Positions 23,381 through 37,199 of a stretch of DNA of 64,000 nucleotides are shown here, one piece after another. Under the pieces are notes generated by a model, which worked only from the letters and a program-made list of their open reading frames with translations, was not told the DNA's origin and did no database searches. The translations under genes and the position numbers were made by a program. Location: contig NW_025842141.1 of NCBI RefSeq assembly GCF_002878395.1, positions 296,442 through 360,441 of the forward strand. Direction: 5' to 3'. This DNA is from Capsicum annuum (lineage: Eukaryota; Streptophyta; Magnoliopsida; Solanales; Solanaceae). The first letter of the stretch is position 1. Every line of letters begins with the position of its first letter.

Positions 23381-23714
23381 TGAAGCTTCATTCAGATCGA
23401 TTCCAATCGTCGCTATGCCACATCAATCCGTTATGTGTTGACCCTCTTCCTTAGCAGCTACGAATTCTCCGGACAGCCATATTTGCGTGGAATGGTTCCC
23501 CAACTGGAACAGGCTCCTGCTTAGATCACTTCGATTCGACAGCTTTGGGGCTTTGAGGGACATGAGAGGCATAGAGGACTTATACCGCGGAGATTAGATC
23601 TTTATTGTGCCTTCACACATTAAAAAGAGTCCATTCATGAGGACAGGATATGCGTTCTTATTGAAGAAATTCTCTCCTGTTTTTATCGGTCGAGCTTTTA
23701 CTACTTCTGAACGA
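23381..23714. other. 334-bp unrelated insert inside a satellite monomer
   Basis: Satellite stops at GGTGTGCTAT and resumes at CCACGGTTTC, the very next part of the monomer. Only about three bases are lost, and there is no target duplication, terminal repeat or poly-A. The insert is unique in the window and close to balanced in base content. On the + strand, the frame holding TGA at 23439-23441 and TAG at 23595-23597 is otherwise open across the whole insert, about 111 codons, and reads like protein (segments CVEWFPNWNRLLL and FSPVFIGRAFTTSERP). I do not recognise the protein. An organelle DNA fragment or a gene scrap captured during break repair would fit; neither is shown. Confidence 0.7.
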
Positions 23715-26378
23715 CCACGGTTTCAGGGGTGGGACCAGTATTCGGGCTTGTTGTGGGCCAAAAATTGAACGGGGCATGCCAGGGAGGTTAGAAATCATCC
23801 CAGTGTGATCCGTTTAATTTTTCATGGCCATTTTGGGGGACAAACGGGTGAAAGGGCATGAACGGGGCATTTTCAGGCCAAGATAGTGTGCTATAGCCTG
23901 AGTTTTCGGGGGTGGGCACGGGGTTCAAGAGTGATATGGGTCAAAAATTAATCGGGGTGTGCCAGGGTTGTTGGGGATCATCCCAGTATGGTCCGTTTAT
24001 TTTTCATGGCCATTTAGGTGGACAAATGGGCGAAACGGCGTGAACTAGGCATTTTTGGGCTAAATCGAAATGCTGTAGCCCACAGTTTCGGGGGTGGGCT
24101 AGGGGTCCGAGCGTGCTATGGGCCAAAAATTCATCGGGGTATGCCAGGGAGGTTGGGGATCGTCCCTATGTAGTTCGTTTAATTTTTGGTAGCATTTATG
24201 TGGATAAACAGGCGTGACATCGCGAAAGTGCCTATTCGGGCCAAATCGGTGTGCTATAGCCCACGGTTTCGTGGGTGGGCCTGGGGTTCGGGCTTACTGT
24301 GGGCCAAAAGTCAAACGGAGCATGCCAGAGAGATTAGGAATCATCCCAGTGTGGTCTATTTAATTTTTCATGTCCATTTTGGTGGACAAACGAGCGAAAC
24401 GGCGTGAACGGGGCATTTTTGGGCCAAATCTGTGTGTTATAGCTTGGGGTTTCGGGGGTGGCCATGGGGTTCGGGTGTGCTATGGGCTGAAAATCGATTG
24501 GGGCATGCTAGGGAGGTTGGGGATCATCCCAGTGTGGTCCGTTTAATTTTTCAAGGCTATTTGGGTGAACAAATGGGCGAAACGGCATGAACGAGGCATT
24601 TTTAGGCCAAATCGGTGTGCTATAGCCCACAGTTTTGGGGGTAGGCTCGGGGTCTAGGCGTGCTATGAGCCAAAAATCAATCGAAGCATGCCAGAGAGGT
24701 TCGGGGATTGTCCCTGTGTAGTCCGTTCAATTTTTTATGGCCATTTGTGTGGACAAACAGGAAAAACAGCACGAACGGGGCCTATTCGGGCTAAATCGGT
24801 GTGCTATAGCCCACAGTTTCGAGGGTCGGCTCGGGGTCCGAGCGTGCTGTGGGCCAAAAATTAATTGGGGCTTGCCAGGGAGGTTAGGGATCATCTAGGT
24901 GTGGTCCATTTAATTTTTCGTGGCCATTTGCATGGACAAACATGCGAAACAGTGCAAACGGGATGTTTTTGGGCAAAATCAGTGTGTTATATCCCTCGGT
25001 TTTGGGGGTGGGCTTGGGATCCAGGTGAGCTATGGGCCAAAAATTGACCAAGGCATGCCAGGGAGATTGGGGATCATCCCAGTGTAATTCGTTTAATTTT
25101 TCCTGGCCATTTGGGTGGATCAACGGATGAAATGGTGTGAACGGGGCATTTTCTGGCCAAATCAGTATGCTATAGCCCAGGGTTTCGGGGGTGGGCTTGG
25201 GGTTCGGGCGTATTTTGGGTTGAAAATCGATCGTAGCATGCCAAGGATATTGGGGATCATCCTAGTGCAATCAGTTTAATTTTTCTTGGCTATCGAAATG
25301 GCGTGAACGAGGTATTTTCGAGCCAAATTGGCATGCTATTGCCCAAGGTTTTGGGGGTGGGCCCGGGGTTCGAGCGTGCTTTAGGCCAAAAATTAATTAA
25401 GGCATGTCAGTGAGGTTGGGGATCATCCCGGTGTGGTCCATTTAATTTTTCATGGCCATTTGGGTGGACAAACGGGCAAAACGGCGCTAACAGGGCCTAT
25501 TCGGGCCAAATCGGTGTGCTAATAGCCCACAGTTTTGAGGGTGGGCTCGGGGTCTGGGTATACTGTGGGCCAAATATTATCCGAGGTATGTCAGGGCAGT
25601 TGAGGATCGTCCCAGTGTGGTCCATTTAATTTTTTATGGCCATTTGCATGGACAAACATGAGAAATGGCACGAACAAGGTATTTTCGAGCCAAATCGGTG
25701 TGTTATAACCTATGGTTTTGGGGTGGACCTGGGGTCTGCATATGTTATGGTCTAAAAATCGATTGGGGAATGCCAGGGAGTTTGGGGATCGTCCTAGTGT
25801 GGTCCGTTTAATTTTTCGTGGCCATTTGGGTGGACAAACGGACGAAACGATGCAAATGGGGCATTTTCGAACCATATCGGTATGCTAGAGCCCATGGTTT
25901 TGGAGGTAGGCCCTGGGCACAGGCGTGCTGTGGACCAAAAATAGATCGGGGCATGCCAAGGAAGTTGGGGATCATCCTAGTGTGATCCATTTAATTTTTC
26001 ATGACCATTTATGTAGACAAACGGGCAAAGCGATGGGAACGGGACATTTTCAGGCCAAATCGGTGTTCTATAACCCACAGTTTGGGGGTGGGCTCGGGCA
26101 TGCTATTGTACAAAAATTAATCGGGGCATTCCTAGGAGGTTGGGGATCGTCCTAGTGTGGTCTGGTTAATTTTTGTGGTCATTTGGGTGGACAAATGGGA
26201 AAACTGGCACAAATAGGGCATTTTCGGGCCAAATCGGTGTGCTATAGCCCACGATTTTGGGGGTGGGATCTGGGGTCGAGCATGCTGTGATCCAAAAATC
26301 GACCGAGGCATAACAGGGAGGTTGGGGATCATCCCAGTATGGTCCGTTTAATTTTTTATAGCCATTTGGGTGGACAAA
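23715..26378. repeat. Satellite array, type B monomers
   Basis: About 15 type B monomers with a spacing near 181-183 bp; TAATTTTTC landmarks lie at about 24361, 24544 and 24727. One monomer near 25290 is shortened (CTTGGCTATCGAAATGG). The block ends at GGGTGGACAAA, where the solo LTR begins. No gene is present. Confidence 0.95.
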
Positions 26379-27881
26379 TGATCACGCTCAACTGACACGT
26401 CAATTTAGTTCAAGGTGGTCGTCGTCAATATATTTACCCAACTTTGGAGTCAGGGTTGAATCGATAGGGAACAATGTGAGTGGCGATTAAACTAGCTTGA
26501 AACTAAATGTACAAGTTAAATTCAAATAACTGGCACGAAATGACCAAATGGGGTTTTTTAATGATTAGCAAATAATTGTCGGTCTCTTTAATCAGTGTTT
26601 GTAGTCAAGAGTTTATAGAGAAACCAGAATATGTTCACTAGGGTGTTTAGTACTTGACAGATGCTAATAGTGGTTCTAGTTTCTCACGGTAGGTGGGACA
26701 ACAAGCTATCATTATCGATGTTATGCTTACATGTCTCTCAACCTACTTAAGCATTTAATTTCCTAATCCTCTCGAACTTAGGGAATTTCTATTCACTGCC
26801 CAGATTTTACCTCAGGTTAACCAACCTTGTTACAGTACTGGTTATTAAACGAAGTATTTCCGAGTCCCTGTTGATAACTCACTTCCTACTATATTTGATT
26901 TCTTTCTCAAGCAAATCAAAGTAGGTGTGTCTACTATTTGTAACCAACAGACGTTAATTAAAGCTTCAGAATTATCAAAAAATCCTACCACCTTTTGAAT
27001 CTTGAACACTTAGCACTTTATCAAGACTTAACCCTATATCCCATAACTCAGGTAAATGGAATTTAGCCACTCATGATACAACAAACGAAACACATAATTG
27101 AATTCATAATTTGAAAGATAAACTTAGAAAGATGAATAATAACTGGTGAATCACAGATTAGATCACAAAGGAAATCCCAAAATACTAATAATAATTTCTT
27201 CAAAGAATTTGCTTTTTAAAGCCAAGAAATTAGAGAGAGAAAATATCAAAGTGTCATCAAAACTCAATGTACGGGCCCCCTAGAAAAACCCTAAAAAGGC
27301 TTTAAATAGTTTACCCCAATTATGGAAACAAAATCAAGGTTACAACTTTTTCTCGGAATAGACGATGAATATTGGTGATGCCTTATCAGTATCCTGATGA
27401 CTTATCAAGAATGTCATCTGGTCTTCTTCAAATCTGTATTAGTCCTGTCATAGGTTGATGGTAACTTCTGACGGCTTATCAGGACTGTAACGACTTATCA
27501 GAAATGTCGTCACACTTTTGCTCCAATTCTCATGTCCTGCCTAGGTCTGACGGCATTCCTGACGACTTATCACCATTATGATGGCCTATCACAAAATGTC
27601 TTCATAACTTTCAGCTTAGGTCCATTCTCTGTCTAAGGCTGACGATGAAGCTGATAACTTATCACAGGGCTGATGACTTATAAGGAATGTCGTCAGCAAC
27701 ACTTCTCTTCTTTTTGCTTCAGATTTCAACTCTTTTGTTTCCATCCTTATTGGTTCTCTAGCAACTTAGCTTCTACTGGAAAATCAAAGATAAACCAATT
27801 AAAAATAACAAAAGTCGCATGATACCTTGCAGTTATTCTCAGTTAAAAGCCTCAAATGTATTAGCATCTGCTTACACATCA
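26379..27881. mobile_element. Solo LTR (1503 bp) with perfect target-site duplication
   Basis: The sequence is non-satellite, begins TGATCACGC and ends CACATCA, so it has TG...CA ends with the short inverted repeat TGAT/ATCA. It is flanked by ACAAA on both sides (26374-26378 and 27882-27886), a 5-bp duplication as made by LTR retrotransposon integrase. The satellite continues in phase after it (CAGGTGAAATAGCACGAA). There is no primer site, purine tract or coding region, so it is best read as a solo LTR left by recombination between two LTRs. TTTAAATAG near 27301 could be a promoter element on the + strand, but orientation is unproven. It is unrelated to the LTRs of R1-R3. Confidence 0.85.
27365..27700. 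repeat. Four ~92-bp subrepeats inside the solo LTR
   Basis: ATGTCATC/ATGTCGTC/ATGTCTTC landmarks lie at 27411, 27504, 27596 and 27687, spaced 93, 92 and 91 bp. Each is preceded by two copies of a motif close to TGATGACTTATCA (for example 27375, 27395, 27469, 27560, 27651 and 27670). The units have drifted but the order is kept. TGACG and CTTATC are cores of known plant cis-elements, so these may be enhancer-like repeats of the parent element; that role is inference. Confidence 0.8.
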
Positions 27882-30800
27882 ACAAACAGGTGAAATAGCA
27901 CGAATGGGGAATTTTTGGGCCAAATTGGAGTGCAATAGCCCACAGCTTTAGGGGTGGGCATGGGGTCTGGGCGTGCTATGGGCCGTAAATCAACTGGGGA
28001 TGTGCCAGTGAGGTTGGGGATCGTCCCAGTGTGGTCTTTTTAATTTTTTGTGGCTATTTAGGTGGACAAACAGATGAAATGACGAGAATGGGGAATTTTT
28101 AGGCCAAATCTATGTGTTATAGCACACGGTTTTGGGGTGGGCCCAGGGTCCGAGCATGCTGTGGGTGAAAAATCAACCGGGGCATTCCAGGGAGGTTAGG
28201 CATCATCCCAGTATGGTCCATTTAATTTTTCGTGGTCATTTGGGTGGACAAACGGGCAAAACAGCACAAACAGGAGTTTTTGGGTTAAATTGGTGTGCTA
28301 TAGCCCACGATTTTGGGGGTGGGCCCAGGGTACGGTCTTGCGGTGGGCCAAAAATTGATGGAGGTATGCCAGAGAGGTTGGGGAATGTCCCTGTATGGTT
28401 CTTTTAATTTTTTGTGGCATTTGGGTGGACAAACGGGCAAAACAGCATGAATGGGGCCTTTCTAGACCAAATCGGTGTACTACACCTACGGTTTTGGGGG
28501 TTGGCCCGGGGCTCGATTGTCCTGTGGTCCGATAATTGACTGAGGCATGCCAGGGATGTTGGTTATCATCCCAGTGTGGTTCGTTTAATTTTTCATGGCC
28601 ATTTCGGTTGAGAAATGGATGAAACGGTGCAAATGGAGCATTTTCGGGCCAAATCGATGTGTGATTACCTATGGTTTTGGGGGTGGGCTAGAGGTCCGGG
28701 CATGCTTTAGGCCAAAATTCAATAGAGGCATGCCAGGGAGGTCGGGGATTGTCCCAGTATAGTCCGTTTAATTTTCCATATCCATTTGGGTGTACAAACA
28801 GGTTAAAACAGCGCGAACGGTGAATTTTTAGGCAAAATCGACATGGTATAAGACACGGTTTCGGGGGTGGGCCCAGGGCACGGGAGAGCTGTGTGTCAAA
28901 AATTTATCAAGGCGTGTTAGGGAAGTTGGGGATCATCCCATTGTGGTCCTTTTAATTTTTGATGTCCATTTTGGTGGACAAACAGGTGAAACGGCACATA
29001 CGGGGCATTTTTGGGCCATATCGGTGTGCTGTAGCCAACGATTTTGGGGGTGGACTCGGAGTTCGGGCGTGATATGGGCTTAAAATCAACCGGTGCATGC
29101 TAGGGAGGTTGGTGATCATCCCAGTATGGTTCGTTTAATTTGTCATTGCCATTTGGGTGGACAAACGAGCGAAACGTCACGAACGGGGCATTTTTGGGCT
29201 AAATCGAAGTGCTATAGCCAATGGTTTTGGGGGTGGGCGCGGGGTCCGAGCGTGCTGTGAGCTAAAAACTTATTGGGCATGCCAGGGAGGTTGGGAATCA
29301 TCCCAGTATAGTACATTTAATTTTTCATGGCCATTTGGGTGGACAAACGGGCAAAATGACGTAAATAGGTCATTTTCGAGCAAAATCGGCATGCTACAGC
29401 CCATGGTTTTGTGGGTGGGTTCAGGGTCCGAGCATAATGTGGGCTAAAAATTGACCATGGCATGACAGGGACATTGGGGATCATCCCAGTATGGTTCGTT
29501 TAATTTTTCGTGGCCATTTGTGTGGACAAACGTGCAAAACGGCACGAACGGGGCATTTTTAGGCCAAATTAGTGAGCTATAGCCCATGATTTCGAGGGTG
29601 GGCTCGGTGTACAGTCGTGCTGTAGGATAAAATTTGACTATCGCGAGCCAGTGTGGTTTGGGATCATCCCAGTGTGGTCCGTTTAATTTTTCGTGGCCAT
29701 TTAGGTGGACAAAAGGGTAAAATGGTATGAACGAGTCATTTTTGAGCCAAATTGGTGCGCTTAGCCCACGGTTTTGGGGGTGGTCTCGGAGTCCAGGCAT
29801 GTTGCGGGTCAAAAATCAATCGGGGCATGTCAGGGAGGTTGGGGATTATCCCAGTGTGGTCCGTTTAGTTTTTGTGGCCATTGGGGTGGCCAAATGGGTG
29901 AAATGGTGTGAACGGGGCATTTTTGGGACAAATCAATGTGCTATAGCCCACGGTTTCAGGGGTGGGCCCATGATTCAGGCGTGCTTTAGGTCAAAAATTG
30001 ACCGGGGCATGCCAGGGATATTGGGGATCATCCCAGTGTGGTCTGTTTAATTTTTTGTGGCCATATAGGTTGACAAATAGGCAAAACAGCGCGAAAAGGA
30101 TATTTTTGGGCCAAATCAGTGTGCTATAGCCTATGGTTTTGGAGATGGGCCCGGGTTCTGAGTGTACTGTAGGCCAAAAATCGATCGAGGTATGCCAAAA
30201 AGGTTGGGGATCATCCCAGTGTGGTCCGTTTGATTTTCGTGGCCATTTAGGTTGACAAACAGGTGAAACGGCACGAACGGGGCATTTTTGAGCTAAATTA
30301 GTGTGCCATAGGCCATGGTTTCGAGGATGGGCTCGGGGTTGGGCATGCTATGGGCCAAAAATTGATCGGGGCATGCCAGGGAGGTTGGGATCAACCCAGT
30401 GTTGTCCGTTTAATTTTTCGTGGCCATTTGGTGGGACAAACAGATGAAATAGCTCGAACGGGGCCTTTTTGGGCCAAATCGATATGCTATAGCCCACGGA
30501 TTTGGGGGTGGACCCGGGGTTCGGGCGTGCTGTGGAATAAAAATCAATCGGGGTATGTCAGGGAGGTTAGGGATCGTCCTAGTGTGGTCTGTATAATTTT
30601 TTATGGCTATTTAGGTGGACAAACGGTCGAAACGGCGTGAATAGGGTGTTTTTGGGCCAAATCAGTGTGTATAGCAGATGGTTTTGGTGATGGGCCTGGG
30701 GTAAGGGCGTGCGTGGGCCAAAAATTGATTGGGGCATGCCAAGAAAGTTGGATATCATCCCAGTGTGGTCCGTTTAATTTTTTGTGGCCATTTCAGTGGA

Positions 30801-33800
30801 AAAACGGGCGAAACGGCGCAATCAGGACTTTTTTGGGTCAAATTGGTGTGCTATAGCCCACAGTTTTGGGGGTGGGCTCGGAGTTCAGGTGTGCTGTTGG
30901 CTGAAAATCAACTGAGATATGCAAGGGAGGTTGTGGATCAACCCAGTATGGTCCTTTTAGTTTTTAGTGGCCATTTGGGTGGACAAATGGGCAAAACGAC
31001 GTGAACGGGACATTTTTGGGCCAAATCAGTGTGCTATAGCCCACAACTTTTGGGGTTCATGCGGGGTTCGGTCGTGCTGTGTGCTGAAATTTGATCAGGG
31101 CATGCTAGGGAGGTTGAGGATTATCCTAGTGTGGTCCATTTATTTTTTTGTGGCCATTCGAGTGGATAAATGGGCGAAACGGCATGAATGGGGCATTTTC
31201 GGGCTAAATCATTGTGCTATAGCCCATGGTTTTAGGGGTGGGCAAATGGTCCGGGCGTGCTGCAGGCCGTAAATCGATTGGGACATGCTAGGGATGTTGG
31301 GGATCATCTCAGTGTGGTTCGTTTAAGTTTTCGTGGCCATTTGGGTGGACAAATAGGCAAAATAGTGCAAACGGGGTATTTTCGAGCCAAATCAGTATGC
31401 TATAACCCACGATTTAGGGGGGTGGGCACAGTTTCCATGCGTGTTGTGGGTCAAAAATTGATTGTGGCGTGCCTATGAGGTTGGGGATAATCCTAGTGTG
31501 CTCCGTTTAATTTTTCGTTGCCATTTGATTGGACAAACGGTCAAAACGATACGAATGGGGCATTTTCAGGCTAAATTGGTGTGCTATAGACCATGGTTTT
31601 GGGTATAGGCCCAGGGTTCGATCAGGGTGTGCCAGGGAGGTTGGGGATCATCCCTATGTGGTCCGTTTAAATTTTTGTGGCCATTTGGGCGGACAAACGG
31701 GCGAAACAGAGCGAACGGGGCATTTTTAGGCCAAGCATATGTGCTATATATAGCCTGCGATTTCGGGGGTGCGCTCGGGGTCCAGGCTTGCTGTGGGCCA
31801 AAAATCGACCAGGATGTGCCAGGGTAGTTGGAGATTGTCCCAGACTGGTCTATTTAATTTTTCGTCGCTATTTGGGTAGAGAAACGTGCGAAACAGGGCG
31901 AACGGGGCATTTTTGGGCCAAGGTGAGGGTGGACCCGAGGTCTAAATATGCTGTAGGCCTTAAAATCGACCAGGGCGTGCCAGGAAGTTAGGGAATCATC
32001 TCAGTATGGTCCGTTTAATTTTTTGGGCCCATTTGGGTGGACAAATGGGTGGAAAGATGATAACGGAGCATTTTTATGGAAAATCGGTGTGCTATATAGC
32101 CCACCATTTCAGGGTTGGCTCGGGGTTCGGGTGTGCTGTGGGTCAAAAATTGACCAGGGCATACCAGGGAGGTTAGTGATTAATCCGGTATGATCCGTTT
32201 ATTTTTTGTGGCCGTTTGGGTGGAGAAATGGGTGAAACGGCATGAACGGGGCATTTTTGGGCTAAATCGATGTGCTATAGCCCTCAATTTTGGGGGTGGG
32301 CTCGGGGTTCCGGTATGCTGTGGGCCAAAAATCGACCAGGGCATGCCAGGGAGGTTGGATATTTTCCCAGTACGGTCCTTTTCATTTTTTATGGCAATTT
32401 AGGTGGACAAACGAGCAAAAAGGTGCAAATGGGGCATTTTCAGGCCAAGTTGGTGTGCTATAGCCCACAGTTTTAGGGGTGGGCATGGGGACCGGGTGTA
32501 TTGTGGGCCAAAAATCGATCAACGCATTCCAGGGAGATTGGGGATTGTCCCAGTGTGGTCTATTTAATTTTTTATGGTCATTTGGGTGGACAAACGAATG
32601 AAACGAAGCAAACGAGGTATTTTCGGGTCAAATTGGTGTGCTATAGCCCACAATTTTAGGGGTGGGCCCGGGGTACGAGTGTGCTGCAAACCAAAAATAG
32701 ACCGGGGTATTCCAGGGTGGTTGGTGATCATTCCTGTGTTGTCCGTTTAATTTTTCGTAGCCATTTGGCTGGAGAAACGGGTAAAATGGAGCAAACGAGG
32801 CATTTTTGGGCCAAATTGGTGTTCTTTAGCCCAAGGTTTTGGGGGTGGGCCTGGGTGTGCAATGGGCTAAAAATCAATCGAGGTGTGCCAGTAAGGTTGG
32901 GGATCATCCCAGTGTGGTCCGTTTAAATTTTTGTGGCCATTTGGGTGGACAAACGGGTGAAACGGTGCAAATGGAGCATTTTAGGGAAAAATTGGTATGC
33001 TATAGCCCAAGATTTCATAGGTTGGCCTGGGGTCCGGGCGTGGTATGGGAGAAAATTCAACTAGGCATTTGGATGGACAAACAGGCGAGACGATGCGAAC
33101 GGGGCATTTTGGGGGCAAATCGGTGTGCTATAGCCCACGATTTTGAGGGTGGGCCTGGGTTCCAGGCGTGCTGTGGGTCAAAAATTGATCTAGGTGTGTC
33201 AGGGAGGTTAGGGATCATCCCAGTGTGGTCCTTTTAGTATTTGTGGCCATTTGGGTGGCTAAACAGGCGAAACAACGCGATCGGGGAATTTTTTGGCTAA
33301 ATTAGTGTGCTATAGCCCACGGTTTTGGTGAGGGCCCAGGGTTCGAGCGTGCTATGGGATAAAAATTAATCGAGGCATGCCAGGGTGATTGGTAATCATC
33401 TCTTGTGGTCCGTTTAATTTTTTGTGGCCATTTGGGCGGGAGAAACAAGTGAAACGGCATGAACGGGGCATTTTCAAGCCAAATCAGTGTTTTATAGCCC
33501 ACGGTTTTGGGGTTGGGCCAGTGGTCTGGGTATTTTGTAGGTCAAAAATTGACCGGGGCATGCCAAGGAGGTTGGGGATCATCCCAATGTGGTCCATTTA
33601 ATTTTTCATGGCTATTTGGGTGGATAAACGGGCGAAACAGGGCGAACGGGGCATTTTCGGGCCAAATCGGTGAGCAATAGCCTGCGATTTTGGGGGTGGG
33701 CCTGGGGTTCGAGTGTAATGTAGGTCAAAAATCAACTGAGGTATGTCAGGAAGGTTGGGGATCATCCCAGTGTGGTTCATTTAAATTTTTTGGCCATTTG

Positions 33801-36800
33801 GGTTGCCAAACGGGCGAAACGGCACGAACTGGGCATTTTTGGGCCAAATTGATGTGCTATAGCCCACAGTTTTGGGGTTGGTCTCGGGATCCAGGCGTGC
33901 TATAGGCTGAAAATTGATCGAGGCATGACAGGAAGGTTGGGGATCATCCCAGTGTGGTTCTGTTGATTTATCATGGTCATTTGGGTGGAGAAACGAGTGA
34001 AACGGCACGAACGGGGTATTTTCAGTCCAAATCAGTGTTCTTTAGCCCATGGATCCATGGGTGGGCCCGTGGTACGGGCATGCTGTAGGTCAAAAATTGA
34101 CCAGGATATTCCTGGGAGGTTGGGGATCATCTTAGTGTGGTCCTTTTAATTTTTGTGGCCATTTGGGTTGCCAAACGTGCGAAATAATGCGAATGGGGCA
34201 TTTTTGGGCCAAATCAGTGTGTTATAGCCCACGGTTTAGGGGAGGGCCTAGGGTTCGAACGTGCTGTGGGCCAAAAATTGACTAGGGTATGCCAGGGAGG
34301 TTGGGGATCGTCCCAGTATAGTTCGTTTAATTTTTCATAGCTATTTGGGTGGATAAACGGGCGAAACAGCACGATCAGGGCATTTTGGGCCAATCGGAGT
34401 GCTATAACCCACGGTTTTGAGGATGGTCTAGGGGTCCAGGCATGCTGTAGGCTAAAAATCGAATGAGGTATGCCAGGGAGGTTGGGATCATCCTTGTATG
34501 GTTCTTTTATTTTTTCGTGCCCATTTGGGTGGACAAACGGTCAAAATGGCGCTAACGAGGCATTTTTGGACCAAATCGGTGTGCTATAGCCCACGGATTT
34601 GTGGGAGGGCTTGGGGTTCGGGCATTCTGTAGGCCAAATGGGTGGCTATTTAGGTGGATAAATGGGTGAAATGGAGAGAACGGGGCATTTTCAGGCCAAA
34701 TCGGTGTGCTATAGCCTATAATTTTGGGGGTAGGCTAGGGGTTCGAGCGTTCTGTGGCCCAAAAATCAACTGGGGTATGCCAGATGGTTGCAGATCATCC
34801 CATGTTGTCAGTTTAATTTTTTGTGGCTATTTGTGTGGACAAACGGGCAAACCAGCTCGAACGGGGCCTTTCCGGACAAAATCGGTGTGCTATAGCCCAC
34901 GATTTTAAGGGTTTGGCCCGAGTTCTGGACATTCTGTGGGCCAATAATCGACCGAGAGTGCCAGGGAGGTTAGGGATCATTCCAGTATGGTTCGTTTATT
35001 TTTTCGTGGCCATTTGGGTGGACAAACATGCAAACGGTGCGAATGGGGCATTTTCGTGCCAAATCGGTGTGCTATACCCCATGGTTTCAAGGGTGGGCCT
35101 GGGGTCCAAGCATGATGTAGATCGAAAATCGACCAAAGCATGCTAGGGAGGTTGGGGATCATTCCAGTGTGGTCCGTTTTATTTTTCTTGGCTATTTGGA
35201 TGGATAAACAGGCAAAAAGGTGCGAACGTGACATTTTCAGGCTAAATTGGTGTGCTATAGCCCACGGTTTCAGGGGTGGGCCCATGGTCCGAGTGTGATA
35301 TAGGCTTAAAATCGATCGAGGCATGTCAGGGTGGTTGGGTATCATCCTAGTGTGGTCCATTTAATTGTTTGTGGCTATTTGAGAGGACAAACAGGCATAA
35401 CTGAGTGAACGGGGCATTTTTGGGCCAAATAGGTGTGCTATAACCCACAGTTTTAGGGGTGGACCTAGGGTATGGGCGTGCTGTGAGCCAAAATCGATCG
35501 GGGGATGTCAGGGAGGTTAGGGATCATCCCAGTGTGGTCCGTTTAATTTTTCGTAGCCATTTAGGTGGACAAAAAGGTAAAGCAGGCCAAATCGGTGTGC
35601 TATAGCCCACGGTTTCGCTGGTGAGCACGGGTTCTGCGTGTGCTATTTGGGTGGAGAAATGGGCAAAATGGCGTGAATGAGGCATTTTTAGGCCAAATCA
35701 ATGTCCTGCAACCCACGTTTTCGGGGCTGGACCCGGGGTTCGAGCGTGTTATGGGTTAAAAATTAACCGGGGCATGCCAGAGAGTTAGGGGATCATCCCA
35801 GTGTGGTACGTTTAATTTTTTTAGGCCATTTTGGTGGACAAACGGGCAAAACGGCATGAACGGGGCATTTTTGGGATAATCGGTGTGCTATAGCCTATGG
35901 TTTCGGGGGTGGGCCTGGGGTCCGGGCGTGCTGTGGGCCAAAAATCAACCAGGGCATGCCAGCGAGATTGGAGATCATAACAGTGTGATCCGGTTATTTT
36001 TTCGTTGCTATTTGGGTGGACAAACAGGCAAAACGGCACGAACGGGACATTTTTGGGCTAAATCGGTGTGCTATAGCCCACAGTTTTAGGGGTGGCCTCT
36101 TGGTTCGGGCATGCTATGGGCCAAAAATCGACCGGTGCATGCCATGGAGATTGGGGATAGTCCCAGTATGGTTTGTTTAATTTTTTATGGCAATTTGGGT
36201 GGACAAATGGGAGAAACAACATGAGCAGGGCATTTTCGGGCCAAATCAGTGTTCTATAACCCACGGTTTTGGGGGGTGGTCCAGGGCGTTCTATGGGGCA
36301 AAAATTGACCAAGGCGTACCAAGGAGGTTGGGGATCGTCCCAGTGTGGTCAATTTAATTTTTTGTGGCAATTTGGGTGGACAAACAGGCGAAATAGCGTG
36401 AACGGGGCATTTTCAGGCCAAATCAGTGTGCTATAACTCACGGTTTTGGGGATGGGCCTGGGGTTCGGGCGTTCTATTGTCCAAAAATCGACCGAGGCAT
36501 GCCAGGGAGGTTGGGGATCATCCAGTGTGGTCCGTTTAATTTTTTGTGGCCATTTGGGTGGACAAACGGGAGAAACAGGGCATTTTTTAGCCAAATCGGT
36601 GTGCTATAGCCCTCAGTTTCGTGGGTGGACCCGGAGTCCAGGTATGCTGTGGGTAAAAATTTGACTTTGGTGTCACAGGGTGGTTGGGGATCATCCCAGT
36701 ATTGTCTGTTTAATATTTTTTCCCATTTGGGTGGACATACGGGCAAAACGGTCCGAACGAGGCATTTTAGAGCCAAATTGGTGTGCTATAGCCTACGGTT

Positions 36801-36850
36801 TTAGGGGTGGACCCGGGGTCCAGGCATGCTGTGGGTCGAAAATTGATTGG

Positions 36851-36952
36851 GGTATTTTAGGGAAGTTGGGGATCATCCCAGTGTGGTCCATTTAATTTTT
36901 ATGGTATTTTAGGAAAGTTGGGGATCATCCCAGTGTGGTCCATTTAATTTTT
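36851..36952. repeat. Local 52-bp tandem duplication within a monomer
   Basis: The stretch from GGTATTTTAGGGAAGTTGGG to TTTAATTTTT at 36851-36900 is repeated at 36903-36952 with one difference (GGGAAG to GGAAAG). The near-identity of the two 50-bp copies, against the larger divergence between neighbouring monomers, marks this as one of the youngest events in the array. Confidence 0.9.
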
Positions 36953-37199
36953 GAGGCCATTTGGGAGGCCAAACGGGTGAAACGGCACGAACGAGGCATA
37001 TTTGGGCCAAATTAGTGTGCTATAGCCCACGATTAAGGGGTGAGCCCAGGGTTCGAGCATGCTGAGAGCCAAAAATTAATTAGGGCATGCCAGGAAGGTT
37101 GGGGATCGTCCCAATGTGGTCCATTTAATTTTTCATGTCAATTTGGGTGGACAAATGAGTGAAACGGCGCGAATGGAGCTTTTTCGGGAAAATTGTTGT

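Noticed and set aside
26379..27881. MITE or DNA transposon
   Set aside because: The short TGAT/ATCA ends, 5-bp duplication and 1.5-kb length fit an LTR better; no long terminal inverted repeat is seen.
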